From Turritopsis dohrnii (Eukaryota > Cnidaria > Hydrozoa > Anthoathecata > Oceaniidae): a DNA stretch of 64,000 nt. The translations under genes and the position numbers were made by a program. The stretch spans positions 124,001-188,000 of the forward strand of contig BQMF02000593.1 in assembly GCA_027922465.2 (NCBI GenBank), read 5' to 3'. Below the pieces are notes generated by a model. That model worked only from the letters and a program-made list of their open reading frames with translations, ran no database searches and was not told the DNA's origin. Positions 54,901-64,000 of the stretch are shown in pieces. Numbering within the stretch: the stretch's first letter is position 1; every line of letters starts with the position of its first letter.

Positions 54901-56498
54901 GATTCCGTGCTCACATGATTGAAGATTTTTTGAGACACCAGCTGGAAGTACAAGCAGAGCAGTCAGCTGTTGGTAAAATTCAGGAAGTTCTGCAGCAATT
55001 TGGTAGGGTTGTTACTGACTTTGATTTACTTGCTTTTGAACAAGCTATTGCTGACGATCTACCAAATGCTGATGAAATGAGGGAAGAGGCCATCAACATG
55101 AGGAACACGTTGAATGCTGACCAACTTGCTGTTGCTGACGCAGTCCTAGATGCAGTGGCAAAAAACAACAATAATAATGCTAAAGTTTTCTTCCTTGATG
55201 GACCCGGTGGAACAGGTAAAACTTTCACGTACAATTACATAATTCGCAAGGTTATTGGAAGAAACCTATCAGTAAGTACGTGTGCATGGACTGGAATTGC
55301 AGCAACACTGTTACAAAATGATAAGACAGTCCATTCTCTTTTTAAATTACCTGTTCCTGTATTGGACAATTCAACATGCAATGTCAAGCCTAACAGTAGG
55401 CATGCCGATTTCTTACGTAGTCAGCATATTTTGATATTTGATGAGGCAAGTATGATTCCTAAGCATGCACTTGAGGCTTTTGATAGAATGTTTAGAGATA
55501 TCTGTAATAGTGATGTGCCTTTTGCTGGAAAGGTTGTTCTTTTAGGTGGTGATTTTAGACAGACTCTTCCAGTAGTGAAAAGAGGCAGACCAGCTCAGAT
55601 AGTGGAAGCATGCATCAAGAGCTCTGTCTTGTGGCCAATAGTGCAAATCTTTCATCTAAATGTCAACATGAGAGCTGCACCTGGAGAAAGGGGATTTGCA
55701 GAATTCCTACTTGAATTAGGAAGTGGAACGATACCAAAAAAAGTGGATGAGCCATTTAAAGACTCCATCAAAATTCCGCACGAATGTGTTGTGCACGAAA
55801 ATAATGATATCGCCCATTCTATTTTTAGTGATGCTGGAGGAGAGGATATGTCGAGTCGTGTAATTCTGACACCGACCAATGATGAGGCTTTAGTAATTAA
55901 TGAACGGATTCTTCAGGGAATGCCTGGTGAAACAGCCACGTACTTTAGCGTCGATTCTGTTGTTTCTGATGAGCAAGAAGAGATTGACCTGTATCCGATG
56001 GAGTTCATCAATTCGCTTACTCCTTCTGGAATGCCTCCACACCGGTTGAACTTGAAAGTCAACAGTATAGTGATGCTGCTGAGAAATTTATCGTTGAAGG
56101 ACGGTTTATGCAACGGCACCCGATTAGTCATCCGTAATCTCCGAGAGAATATCCTTGATTGTGAAGTGCTGACGGGTATCTCCGCTGGAAATCGGGTGCT
56201 CATTCCTAGAGTAACATTGTGTCCCAACGATACCAACCTTCCGTTTCAGCTGAAGCGTACACAATTTCCTCTCCGTTTGTCCTACGCAATAACCATAAAC
56301 AAAAGTCAAGGTCAGACTTTTGAACGGGTTGGTATTTACATGCAAAGGCCTTGCTTCAGTCACGGTCAACTGTATGTTGCATTTTCACGAACACGAAGCT
56401 TTGAAGCGGTGAAAGTAAAGGTTTGTAGAACTTTACAGCAAGGCTATGTTAGAGAGAGATGCTACACGAAAAATGTAGTCTATCAACAGATACTATGA
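51908..56498 (+). pseudogene. Helitron Rep-helicase (RepHel) with five lesions
   Basis: Rolling-circle transposase: HUH nuclease plus Pif1-type helicase. The start MNSDHDYKIPQRFVFP (51908) is followed by a Gln/Arg-rich coil with a repeated PEQAAARR motif. A zinc-finger-like CEHCGAVKF...CC block comes next (near 52470). The Helitron-like N region follows, then Rep motifs DLFLTFTCNPKWPEI (near 53590), KRGLPHVHMLLHL with the HVH pair (near 53800) and KYLYKFIYKGHD (near 54210). Helicase motifs are GPGGTGKT (55199), IFDEASM, GGDFRQTLPV, ITINKSQGQT and YVAFSRTRS (near 56380). Lesions: TGA 52361-52363, TGA 53294-53296, TAG 54326-54328, frameshift near 54612 and TGA 54726-54728. The helicase half from 54729 to 56498 is open. 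Confidence 0.92.
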
Positions 56499-56769
56499 AT
56501 ATTTTTACCTTGCAAAAACATATATATGTGCAATTGATATTAAATGTTTTGAATTGAAACTTTATGCAAGGTTAATGAGGAGACATTACATTACAATACC
56601 TGGAAATTGAATTGAATATACTGAAATTAAAGCAGTTTACATTGAATTGAATTACATTGAAATGAATTACAGTGAATGTGCCAAATGATTAGTATATAGC
56701 ATTAGATTAGATTACCTTGAGCTTAGAGTAGATTGAAGATTGAATAGATTATGAAAGATAATGGAATCC

Positions 56770-56880
56770 GCATGGAGCCGGGAGGAAGGAGGGTATGAAA
56801 GCGGCATGAAGCCAGGTGGAGGAGGGTATGAAAGTGGCATGAAGCCAGGTGGAGGAGGGTAGGCAAGTGGCAAAAAGCCG
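56770..56880. repeat. minisatellite, about 33-bp unit, three-plus copies
   Basis: Repeated GCCAGGTGGAGGAGGGTA and TGAAAG(C/T)GGCATGA blocks downstream of the helicase stop, within the Helitron 3' untranslated part. Confidence 0.85.
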
Positions 56881-57882
56881 TTGTATGCGTGACATATTGT
56901 AATTTTATTCTCTTTTTTTGAGATTCTGATGTCATTGAAAAGGCAGTTTTATCATTGTTACACAGCAACATATGGTCATACATGTTGAACTGCATGTATT
57001 GGTATGAATGTTTCAATGTTTTTTTAACCTGATAGTCCATTATTATTGGCCTAGCTGCAGTTCACTAACAATTTCTTTTCTTTTTTAGATAGGGAGACAA
57101 AACATAAATTTCTCCAGATTTTTGTTTTACATTGCGGTATTGAGACACCATATACTCAGCTAAATGATTTTTTTATTAAGCAGGGGTAAGAAACCTTTTA
57201 AAGATTTTTCTCCTCACTTGCACCTTTGTTAACAAATTGAAAGTAGATTCAGATTTTCATGAGTTCATGTTATGACCACAACTTATTTTCTATGTTCAGA
57301 GTTTGCATAGTGTCGTAGAGTAGAAGATACATATCAGCTAATGTGAGGAAAAATGACATTTCGTTGCTCTTGAAATTTCAGCCTATGTTTATTGAGATAT
57401 TAGACAGTAAGAAATTCATGATATCGCCCACCCTCCTTTTTAAAAGTTTAAATTTCTTAAAAGTCCCTATGAACATTGCTTATTATACCTATCTATACGG
57501 TTTCTTCTGGAAGAATAGACTTAGTCAATCCCTTTTTGGCTTGGGATAACCAGAAGTTTTTACCCTGGAGTCGGTATAATAATCACACGTGTTTCATATA
57601 AGCGGGCTTGAGAACATGTGTACGTTTTTCTTTTAGTAAGCCAATGGCCACATCATCTATTGGTCCTCCTCTCGAACCGTTTCTGAAGGAACCTCGTGTA
57701 TGTACCAACTATAATATGAATGTATTCTTGGTAAATAATTGAAGAATGACAATAATAAAAACGTTAAATAAACTATTCGGTTCTTTTCTTGATTCCCCTG
57801 TTTCCGTTTTTTGTGAACTCTTTGGTGATGCCACAAACGCATGCTTAACATGGGCAGTGAGCGACGCCGCCTTGGCGTCTAG

Positions 57883-58237
57883 TTAATCTAAATTACAATA
57901 ACAGTAAAAGTTTAACAATAAACAGTTTCATAATAACAATACCTTTGTATGTATACAAACCTGTGTTTCTTCGTGAAAACAACTGCGATAATGAAAATCG
58001 GTTATTAACCAACTAATTTTTTGGAAATCGTCAACCAATCAAAATGCCAAAAAAAGAATTTCTTTCGTTTTGATTGGTTTAAAAATTTAGACGTCACACT
58101 TAGATTACGTAACATTAAAAAAAGTGTCTGTCGCCTCGAAAAGGGAAAAAATAAGGTTTTGACCGTGAAAGAAAAACCAAATATATCACTCTCTAAAATA
58201 AAAGTGTGACACACAATCGCGGATTATTATAATAAGA
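57883..58237 (-). mobile_element. Helitron B, 5' part only
   Basis: The minus strand starts at 58237 with TCTTATTATAATAATCCGC. It matches the first 350 bp of the copy at 10351, including TTCACGAAGAAACACAGG. It stops where the large Helitron ends (57882), so its 3' part is missing: the sequence on the other side of the large Helitron is in the opposite orientation. Confidence 0.8.
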
Positions 58238-59049
58238 TAGTGATCAAAAATCATTACTAGACTTTGTCCTCCCGCCAGAGCCATATTTCGACCTCAGCTC
58301 ATGGACTATTACCTTGTTTCAAATTTCTGGAGGGGTTTAGTACAAGAGTCAATCCCACACATTATTCCAACACGGAAGAATCTTTAAAGCTAATTGAAGA
58401 AATCTTGGTACCGTATTTCAAAAAAGAGAGGGAAGCACTTGGTTTATCTTCTTCTCACTAAGGTTTACTTATAATGGATGTCTTCACTGGCCAGATGACA
58501 AGCTCTGAAAGATAACGACATATGCGTTGTGAACGTACCGGCCAACATGACTAAGTTTTATCAGCCTCTGGATTTAACAGTCAATAGACATGCAAAACGT
58601 TATTTGAAGAATAAATTTAGCATTTGGTATGCTGCACAAATCACGAGGCAGTTAGGTGAAGGTTTCAAAATCAACGAAGTGGATGTCAAGCTTCATTTGA
58701 CAATTGTTAAACCGCTTCATCCCCAATGGATTGTCGATTTTTACAATGAAATGACTTCAAGTAAAGGTGAAACGATCATTGAAAGTGGGTGGAGAGCAGC
58801 AGGTATTTCTGATGCGATTTGACTCGGGAAAAGAATCTCCCTCCAATCGACCCTTTCCATGAAATTGACCCTTCGGTACAGAACGGCTTACCAGAGGCCC
58901 AACTAGTAGAGGCTGTGTGTGATTTAACTATTGAAGAAAGGCAGCTATTTCTTTTGAGCCAAATTTACATTGGACTGCAATCATTAATGAATTTTGAAAT
59001 GATACATAGTCTGCTCTTCCCAAAACCATCAGCATCTTTATTTCTTTAA
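58238..59049 (+). pseudogene. pogo-type transposase, middle and C-terminal fragment
   Basis: The plus strand reads SNFWRGLVQESI-like and LIEEILVPYFKKEREALGLS, then the second catalytic region, LIMDVFTGQMT (near 58475). After a frameshift come NVPANMTKFYQPLDLTVNRH (near 58530-58600) and LHLTIVKPLHPQWIVDFYNE. An in-frame stop at 58820-58822 (DAI*) is followed by NLPPIDPFHEIDPSVQNG. It is paralogous to 41640-42174 and supplies the segment scrambled there. The 5' part is absent, cut at the Helitron B boundary (58237). No inverted repeats seen. Confidence 0.75.
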
Positions 59050-59069
59050 TGGTTTATATGCTTTTTTTG

Positions 59070-59560
59070 TTATCTTACCTAAAAGAATAACGTTTCAATT
59101 GTACAATAATGTGGAAAACCTAATCATGCTATAACAATATCGAAATAAAAAAAATAAAAAAAAAAAAAAAAATTTAAGTACGCATTTATCCTAAAGATAA
59201 TAAACACAAATTTAATGACAAAATGACAAAATTTGTATAGGTCGGAAGGTCTATAAAGTCAACCAATACTGTGAGTCAGTAACAGGTTCACTCAACACTG
59301 GAGCTGAAAAGAATAAAGACTTTTAACCTGGCATACACAACCAAACATCAAATTAATAAAAATAATTGAAACAGCGAAATGCCCTACTTTGACCAAAACC
59401 ATAATTTAATACCCAGAAGATATTAAAAGCAACAAATAAAAGCATAATGCCAAACTTATATACCCATCAGGGATAGTACGTAACAATTACCATAACACAA
59501 AATAATGAATGCGTACACATGAAAAAATATAAACTGAAGACAAGATGCCTTAACAGGCAA
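59070..59560 (-). repeat. dispersed repeat, reverse copy of 50600-50880
   Basis: Landmarks shared in reverse: TTACCTAAAAGAATAA, AACCTAATCATGCT and GTACGCATTTATCCTAAA. It contains an A-rich run (59145-59172). Probably a fragment of the same Helitron subfamily, without termini. Confidence 0.6.
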
Positions 59561-59679
59561 AAGGATTTCTGCCAAAATCTGCTGAAATATGAAAGAAAAA
59601 GCATATGACATATTTGAAAAAGGTTATGTGATTTCCAAAATAAAAAATCACATTTCTAAATCCCTAGGAAATTGTCAAA

Positions 59680-60300
59680 AGATAAGTGACACTATGTGAG
59701 ACTTACAGTATACTGCTAATAAACTGGATTACATCTGAATGACATTAAATATTCTTTATTTTGTTGATAAGAAATAATATCAAGGATATATTGATCCTTT
59801 CAGATATCACAATGTATATGCACATAAACTGTAAAAGTTCTGAATTTCTGAATTTGATACTTGGTGTCAATCTTCCTAGCAGACTTCCTAAATTACAAGC
59901 ACAAAAATGCATGCAGATTTTAGCCATGCAAAATACGTCCACATAGACCAAAACCAACATTATAACTGTTGTAGTTTGTTTTGATTAGTAATACGGAAAG
60001 CACTTACAAACATTCTTGATCTGAGTTATCATTCATGACCTGTTTATAAAAATTCTTGAAGAAATTAAAAAAAAAGTTGAATGATTTTTACGACATAACA
60101 ATTCATCTCTGATTTCATATGCACCCAAGGGCATTGTGAAAATATAGTTGACACTATGCGAAACTTTATTGTATACGTATATACACCACTGATAAATTTA
60201 ACTACATCTGAATGACATAAAACATTCTTTATTTTCGGGGTACGAAATAATATTAAGTTTATATTGATTTTTTCGGATATTCAGTGATTACGTATGTAAA
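59680..60300. repeat. diverged direct repeat pair, about 466 bp apart
   Basis: 59688-59830 and 60150-60300 share GACACTATG, ACTACATCTGAATGACAT-like and CATTCTTTATTTT landmarks and a following AAATAATAT(C/T)AA. No coding potential. Confidence 0.6.
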
Positions 60301-60640
60301 TCATGTTCTTTAAGCATTTGATATGTACCGTCAATCTTCTTAATTACAAATGGAATTATCAATATTTCAAACACAAAAAGTAAACAATAATTTTGATCAT
60401 TAACAGTTATATATATCCTTATATATGTTCTAAAGCACACACATAACATAATTATATATATAACTGAAAGGAAAGTTTTGTATTGTTACATGATGTATCT
60501 TTTGAATTTACAAACAGTTGTTTTACAGATGCGTTAATTTGCTATTGTGATTAGTCACTCGTAATAAGGGACATTGACAGTATAACTGAAAAACTGGTCA
60601 AACAATAAAACAAGTTATAGTAAATCAGCCAAAAATCAAT

Positions 60641-61293
60641 TTAAATAAATTTAAAAACACAGATATATTTCATAAAATCTAGCACGAAGCTTTTCGTAAC
60701 TGAGTTACTTTACATTGGGGAAACAAAGAGAAATGCTTCAATTCGTTGGAAAGAGCATAATTCAAACAACGAAAAATCTGAACCATCAAAGCACCTAGTC
60801 CAGCATTCGGATCACTTTTTCAACTGGTCTATTGTTACTCGAGCTCCTAAAGACACCAGAAAACGAAAGATCCTGGAAGCCTTTTACATAACTTCACAGA
60901 ACGCTCTGATTAATGACCAGAAAGATATAAAAACCCTTTTGTTATTTAGAAACGGAGTGACTTGAATCCTTTGTTGACTAATCGTTTTTTTTTATTGCGT
61001 GAATTGCTTTCACTTTTTACTATTTACCATCTCGTGCTTTAGTCGATTTCTCCATTGGGGTTTTTCTCTGTATTTTTCTATTTTCTCGTTAATAGCTTTG
61101 TCAGTCACATCTACCTTTTTAATTTGTGTCTCTTGAGACTTTTTACTTTGATAACCAATTATTTTACTGTAGATAGTTGTATAAAAGTAGAATTTTTATC
61201 TTGATAATCTTATTCACTTGACAATGTAACTCAGTTACGAAAAGCTTCGTGCTAGATTTTATGAAATATATCTGTGTTTTTAAATTTATTTAA
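60641..61293 (+). mobile_element. Penelope-like element fragment with perfect 68-bp inverted repeats
   Basis: 60641-60708 and 61226-61293 are exact inverted repeats as far as I can read (landmark CTAGCACGAAGCTTTTCGTA). Between them lies the end of a GIY-YIG endonuclease ORF. An A-rich run follows (61294-61308). Same layout as the copy at 8892-10122: 5' truncation capped by an inverted copy of the 3' end. Confidence 0.8.
60713..60964 (+). pseudogene. GIY-YIG endonuclease fragment of a Penelope-like element
   Basis: The open frame begins inside the domain with YIGETKRNASIRWKEHNS, continues KSEPSKHLVQHSDHFFNWSI and RKRKILEAFYITSQNALIND, and ends LLFRNGVT at 60964. It aligns by eye with the C-terminal part of the endonuclease at 9101-9500 (YIGETKRNVEVRWSEHN...LFRNGIT). 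GIY, the RT and everything upstream are missing. The frame itself has no stop, so the truncation occurred at insertion. Confidence 0.85.
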
Positions 61294-61308
61294 AAAAAAA
61301 AAAATAAA

Positions 61309-62229
61309 ACAAGTAAGTGGTGCAGGGTAGACACAAATTTTCTATGTTGGAGCTGAAGAGGAAACTAAGCTGAGCCAAAGTATCCAGAGCTTAAAAGCGT
61401 AACAGCTCATATACAAAACAAACGAAGATGTTTTGAATTTAGACAGGCTTAAAAGAATATCAAAACATTTCTCTATAAAAACAAACAAATAGCTACCTTT
61501 TTCTTTTTGACTCTTCTGTTTACAAAACGTTGAAAACTTCTTTTTAATTAGAAAAGAATGATCACAGTTCAAGATAATTATAAGTTTCTTCTATGAAAAT
61601 TCTTTTTTTATCTTCAATACCCATATCTATCATTTTCAAGAAACTTTTAGAAAATTTAAAATGGTTTCTACCCTCACATGCGTGGTAAGCATAAGTTTCA
61701 TGTAAGCGCACACACGAAATTTCAAAAAACCGCTAGATTTGGACAGCAGAAAGAAAAAAAAGAAAAACAAAGCCGGTTTTAAAGTATTTCTTGCTTTCGC
61801 AGAAATCCAAAAAGTATACCCAGCAATGATTCTTTTTTGTAGTACAATCACAATTAATCAATGTCTGAAACACATAAACCATTCTTCTCTTAACTAAGGT
61901 TTTCAACATCATAGTTTAACCATGTGTTTCATTTATGCATTTATATATTTCATTTATATATTTCATTGATATATACACTTTTTCTTTCCTGACCTAAAAG
62001 AAAAAGAGTTCAGTGAACAACAGCTACAATACAAAAACAAAAGACATAAATAGCTGGCAGAAAGGCTGGCAGACAAAGCATCAAGCATCTTAAACATCGT
62101 CAGTAGATACAATTAGACAGCATAACACGTTCCCCACTTCCACAACCATGAGAAATAAAAACATTCATAGCTGTGGGACCATTTTTAATTGATCTGTAAA
62201 TAAATAAATCAAATCTTTTTTGCTAACCA
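61309..62229. other. intergenic stretch without supported gene
   Basis: AT-rich; short ORFs only. TATATTTCATT repeats around 61945-61975. Confidence 0.5.
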
Positions 62230-62275
62230 TCTATATATTAATAGCCGATTCCCTGTCTGTTTGCCTTGGCGGCTA
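62230..62275 (+). mobile_element. 46-bp Helitron A relic, two termini only
   Basis: TCTATATATTAATAGCCGAT plus CCCTGTCTGTTT (the family A 5' tip) joins directly to GCCTTGGCGGCTA (the family A 3' tip, lacking the last G and half of the stem). It is preceded by A (62229). The next base starts another Helitron. Confidence 0.75.
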
Positions 62276-62745
62276 TCTACTTATACTAATTCGCAATCGT
62301 GTGCAACACATTTAACTTAGAGAGTGTTTTGTTTTTGTTTTTTTAATGGTCAAAATCTTCTTAATCGTGGTCATGTAGCGGCAGTTCGACCATTGAAGAA
62401 ACCCTCAAAATGCCTATTTTTCATCATTTGTTTTGACACGTGATCTCCATTTCGCCGTTTTTATTGGTTGCTGAAATCGGAAAAACTATAGCGACGACCT
62501 TCGTTGAAAAAGTAAACAAATTAAGTTTTTTATTCATTGCGGTTACGCTCCAGAAAGAAAATACAATAAAATATAGACAATCGCAATTGTCTATGGTATC
62601 CAGTTATCAATCAAGTTTATTAGCGAGTTTATCAAGTTTACCAGTTTATCGAAAGCGAAAGAATTACGTAACGAGGTAATAATATGTCCTTATTATTTTT
62701 AAAGATGGCAAATTCCACGAAGGTTTTTCCAACCCAACCGAAAAG

Positions 62746-62773
62746 ACTACCTACCTACCTGCCTACCTACCTA
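62746..62773. repeat. (CTAC)n microsatellite
   Basis: CTACCTACCTGCCTACCTAC, about six units, upstream of the Rep-helicase ORF. Confidence 0.85.
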
Positions 62774-63092
62774 TGTAAGAAACTTTTATATTTGCATTTA
62801 TTCAGGTTCATTCGCTCCTTGCTGTATAGTAGAGAGACAGTAGAAAGACAAAGTAGAAAGAAAGGTTTGTTAAAAACTTAGATGTACAACTGTAATTCCG
62901 TTACGTGTTACACGTCAATTTTTTGCTTTCTCCTAGGTTGTTTAGATATCTGTTTGGTGTTATTTCTCCTCCAGTGTCTGTTATTTTGTAGGAAGAAAGG
63001 TTTGTTTTCGCTTCCACCAGGTTGTTCTGTGCATTTTTCACTGGGGTGGCTATATATTTCTTTTTTTGTGCTGTTAGTGTTTCTGTGTTGTA

Positions 63093-64000
63093 ATGTTTAA
63101 TATAAGAGGCACTAATATTGTTCCTGGCTTTCAAGCTGTTTTTAGGAATGGCCAGTTTGTTTTGCAGCCACCTGATCAACAACAAATTCGCTCTGTTATT
63201 CAGCGTAGGCATGCTAATGAGGATGTAGCTGAAGCAAGGCGCCAACAGCTTCAGGCAAATAACATCCAACCATTATTAGAAAATGAGAGGCTTAGAATCA
63301 ATAATACTCAAAGGAGTGTTGAACATCGTCAAGCTGAACAGCCAGGTGAAAGATTAGCCAGGCAGAATGAGAATGCACAGCGCATGAGGGCTAGGCGTGC
63401 TGTTCAACGAAATGCAAATCCCCAATTGCATCGTGTTGCTCAACAAAACCAAATGCCTGAGCTACATTATCTTGGTGCCATGGACAAGGTGTGTCAGTTT
63501 TGTGGTGCCAAGATGGTTGGTGACGAGACCAATTTTAAATGCTGTCACAATGGTAAAGTTCATTTAGATGACATTTATTATCCTAATGATCTTAAAGAAC
63601 TTTTAGTAGGTGATTCTAATCAATCAAAGAACTTTCAAGAAAATATTCGAAAGTTCAATAGTTCGGTTGCTTTTGCTTCGATGGGTGCGAAATTGGTTGT
63701 GCCACAAGGTCGTGGTCCGCCAGTTTTTCGTATTAATGGCCAGGTATGTCACCGTACAGGTAATTTACACCCACCACCGGGTATTCCTCCATCCTTTGGT
63801 CAGTTATATATCTATGATGGTATGGATGCGTTCAATGAGAGAATGGCAAGACCAGAAAATCGAGGTTGTTGTCCCGAAGTCATGCAAACTTTGCAAGACA
63901 TTATTTTAAGGGAGAGTCCATTTGCAGCTGCTTACAAACACATGGGTGAGGTAGAGGCAGAGGAATTTCAACTTGCAAATGAACAAAATCGTCGCCCATC
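63093..64000 (+). CDS. Helitron Rep-helicase, N-terminal 302 codons (partial)
   Basis: The frame is open from ATG 63093 to the window edge. It starts MFNIRGTNIVPGFQAVFRNG, followed by an Arg/Gln/Asn-rich coil (about residues 30-115). A zinc-finger-like CQFCGAKMVGDETNFKCC (about residues 134-151) precedes the Helitron-like N region, with NSSVAFASMGAKLV, GRGPPVFRINGQVCHRTG and SFGQLYIYDGMDAFNERM. The order is that of 51908-52930 in the large Helitron (CEHCGAVKF...CC, then NAFSFASLSAKL and GPPCFRICGQLLHR), but the protein is clearly diverged and shows no stop. The nuclease and helicase domains would lie beyond the window. Start chosen as the first ATG of the open frame. Confidence 0.85.
   Translation, partial: MFNIRGTNIVPGFQAVFRNGQFVLQPPDQQQIRSVIQRRHANEDVAEARRQQLQANNIQPLLENERLRINNTQRSVEHRQAEQPGERLARQNENAQRMRARRAVQRNANPQLHRVAQQNQMPELHYLGAMDKVCQFCGAKMVGDETNFKCCHNGKVHLDDIYYPNDLKELLVGDSNQSKNFQENIRKFNSSVAFASMGAKLVVPQGRGPPVFRINGQVCHRTGNLHPPPGIPPSFGQLYIYDGMDAFNERMARPENRGCCPEVMQTLQDIILRESPFAAAYKHMGEVEAEEFQLANEQNRRP

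Larger units (their letters stand above)
51314..57882 (+). mobile_element. large Helitron (6,569 bp) with both termini and a Rep-helicase gene
   Basis: 5' end TCTATATACTAATAGCGGAT at 51314 and 3' end GACGCCGCCTTGGCGTCTAG at 57882 (6-bp stem plus CTAG), followed by T. It shares about 60 bp of 5' end and 33 bp of 3' end with the short family A copies and nothing of their interior. This fits a master element that mobilises them. Its gene carries five lesions, so this copy is no longer autonomous. It begins directly at the CTAG of another Helitron. Confidence 0.92.
62276..64000 (+). mobile_element. Helitron with open Rep-helicase gene, 5' part (runs off the window)
   Basis: 5' end TCTACTTATACTAATTCGC at 62276. 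It is similar to family B (TCTTATTATAATAATCCGC, then TTAGAGAGTG and a GGTCAAA(A/T)(T/C)CTTCTTA segment). A gene begins at 63093. The 3' end lies outside the window, so completeness is unknown. Confidence 0.75.

Noticed and set aside
57863..57882. GC hairpin as a transcription terminator
   Set aside because: It is the Helitron 3' hairpin immediately before CTAG, repeated at every family end.

Overview
The window is eukaryotic, AT-rich and almost wholly made of transposable elements. Spliced genes, a tRNA-derived SINE, Helitrons, Penelope-like, BEL/Pao and Ty3/Gypsy retroelements and PIF/Harbinger, hAT and pogo-type DNA transposons occur side by side. Nothing is bacterial. The mixture, plus fragments resembling families expanded in cnidarians (a P2X7-tail-like Cys motif, a DUF3987-like protein, a YHRSCY...CXC protein), suggests an invertebrate animal, perhaps a cnidarian. 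That placement is inference; no host housekeeping gene or rRNA is visible to fix it.

Layout. 1-650: end of a Helitron of family B on the minus strand. 696-1370: decayed unknown ORF. 2051-5436: PIF/Harbinger transposon with TTA target-site duplication (TSD), a broken transposase and a convergent Myb/SANT partner gene, interrupted by a 577-bp Helitron (2403-2979). 7239-8290: decayed DUF3987-like gene. 8892-10122: 5'-truncated Penelope-like element capped by inverted repeats. 10172-about 17320: a three-layer nest. An outer Helitron A holds a Helitron B (10351-11888) and a Gypsy element (11999-17049, TSD GTGGC), and the Gypsy RNase H region holds another Helitron A (14595-15467). 18412-18700: tRNA-derived SINE. 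19734-23692: hAT element with a 6-bp TSD and an octamer repeated near both ends. 24080-27370: a DNA transposon with TA TSD carrying a multi-exon, internally deleted YHRSCY/CXC gene. 27419-28425: Helitron A.

30663-36655: gag/protease remnant of an LTR retroelement on the minus strand. It is split by a complete 4.6-kb transposon (31863-36465; 23-bp terminal inverted repeats (TIRs), 4-bp TSD TGTT) that encodes an uninterrupted 854-residue transposase-like protein. This is the best candidate for a live, poorly described element. 36838-38035: unrecognised, apparently spliced gene. 38580-39120 and 39677-42401: pogo-type elements. 44465-48600: second hAT gene, broken by a BEL/Pao fragment (creating a chimeric hAT-integrase ORF) and by a Helitron A (46616-47473).

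50600-51313: a Helitron 3' end joined head-to-tail, with no spacer, to a 6.57-kb Helitron (51314-57882) that has both termini and a Rep-helicase gene with five lesions. 57883-58237: Helitron B 5' end. 58238-59049: pogo fragment. 60641-61293: second Penelope-like fragment with perfect 68-bp inverted repeats. 62230-62275: a 46-bp Helitron relic of little more than its two tips. 62276 to the end: start of another Helitron, whose Rep-helicase ORF is open for 302 codons to the window edge.

How it works together: most genes here serve their own mobilisation. The damaged large Helitron shares only its outer tips (about 60 bp at the 5' end, 33 bp at the 3' end) with the short non-coding copies, as expected if such elements supplied Rep-helicase in trans. 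Nested insertions give a relative order of events, and several insertions can be checked because the interrupted reading frame resumes when the insert is taken out.
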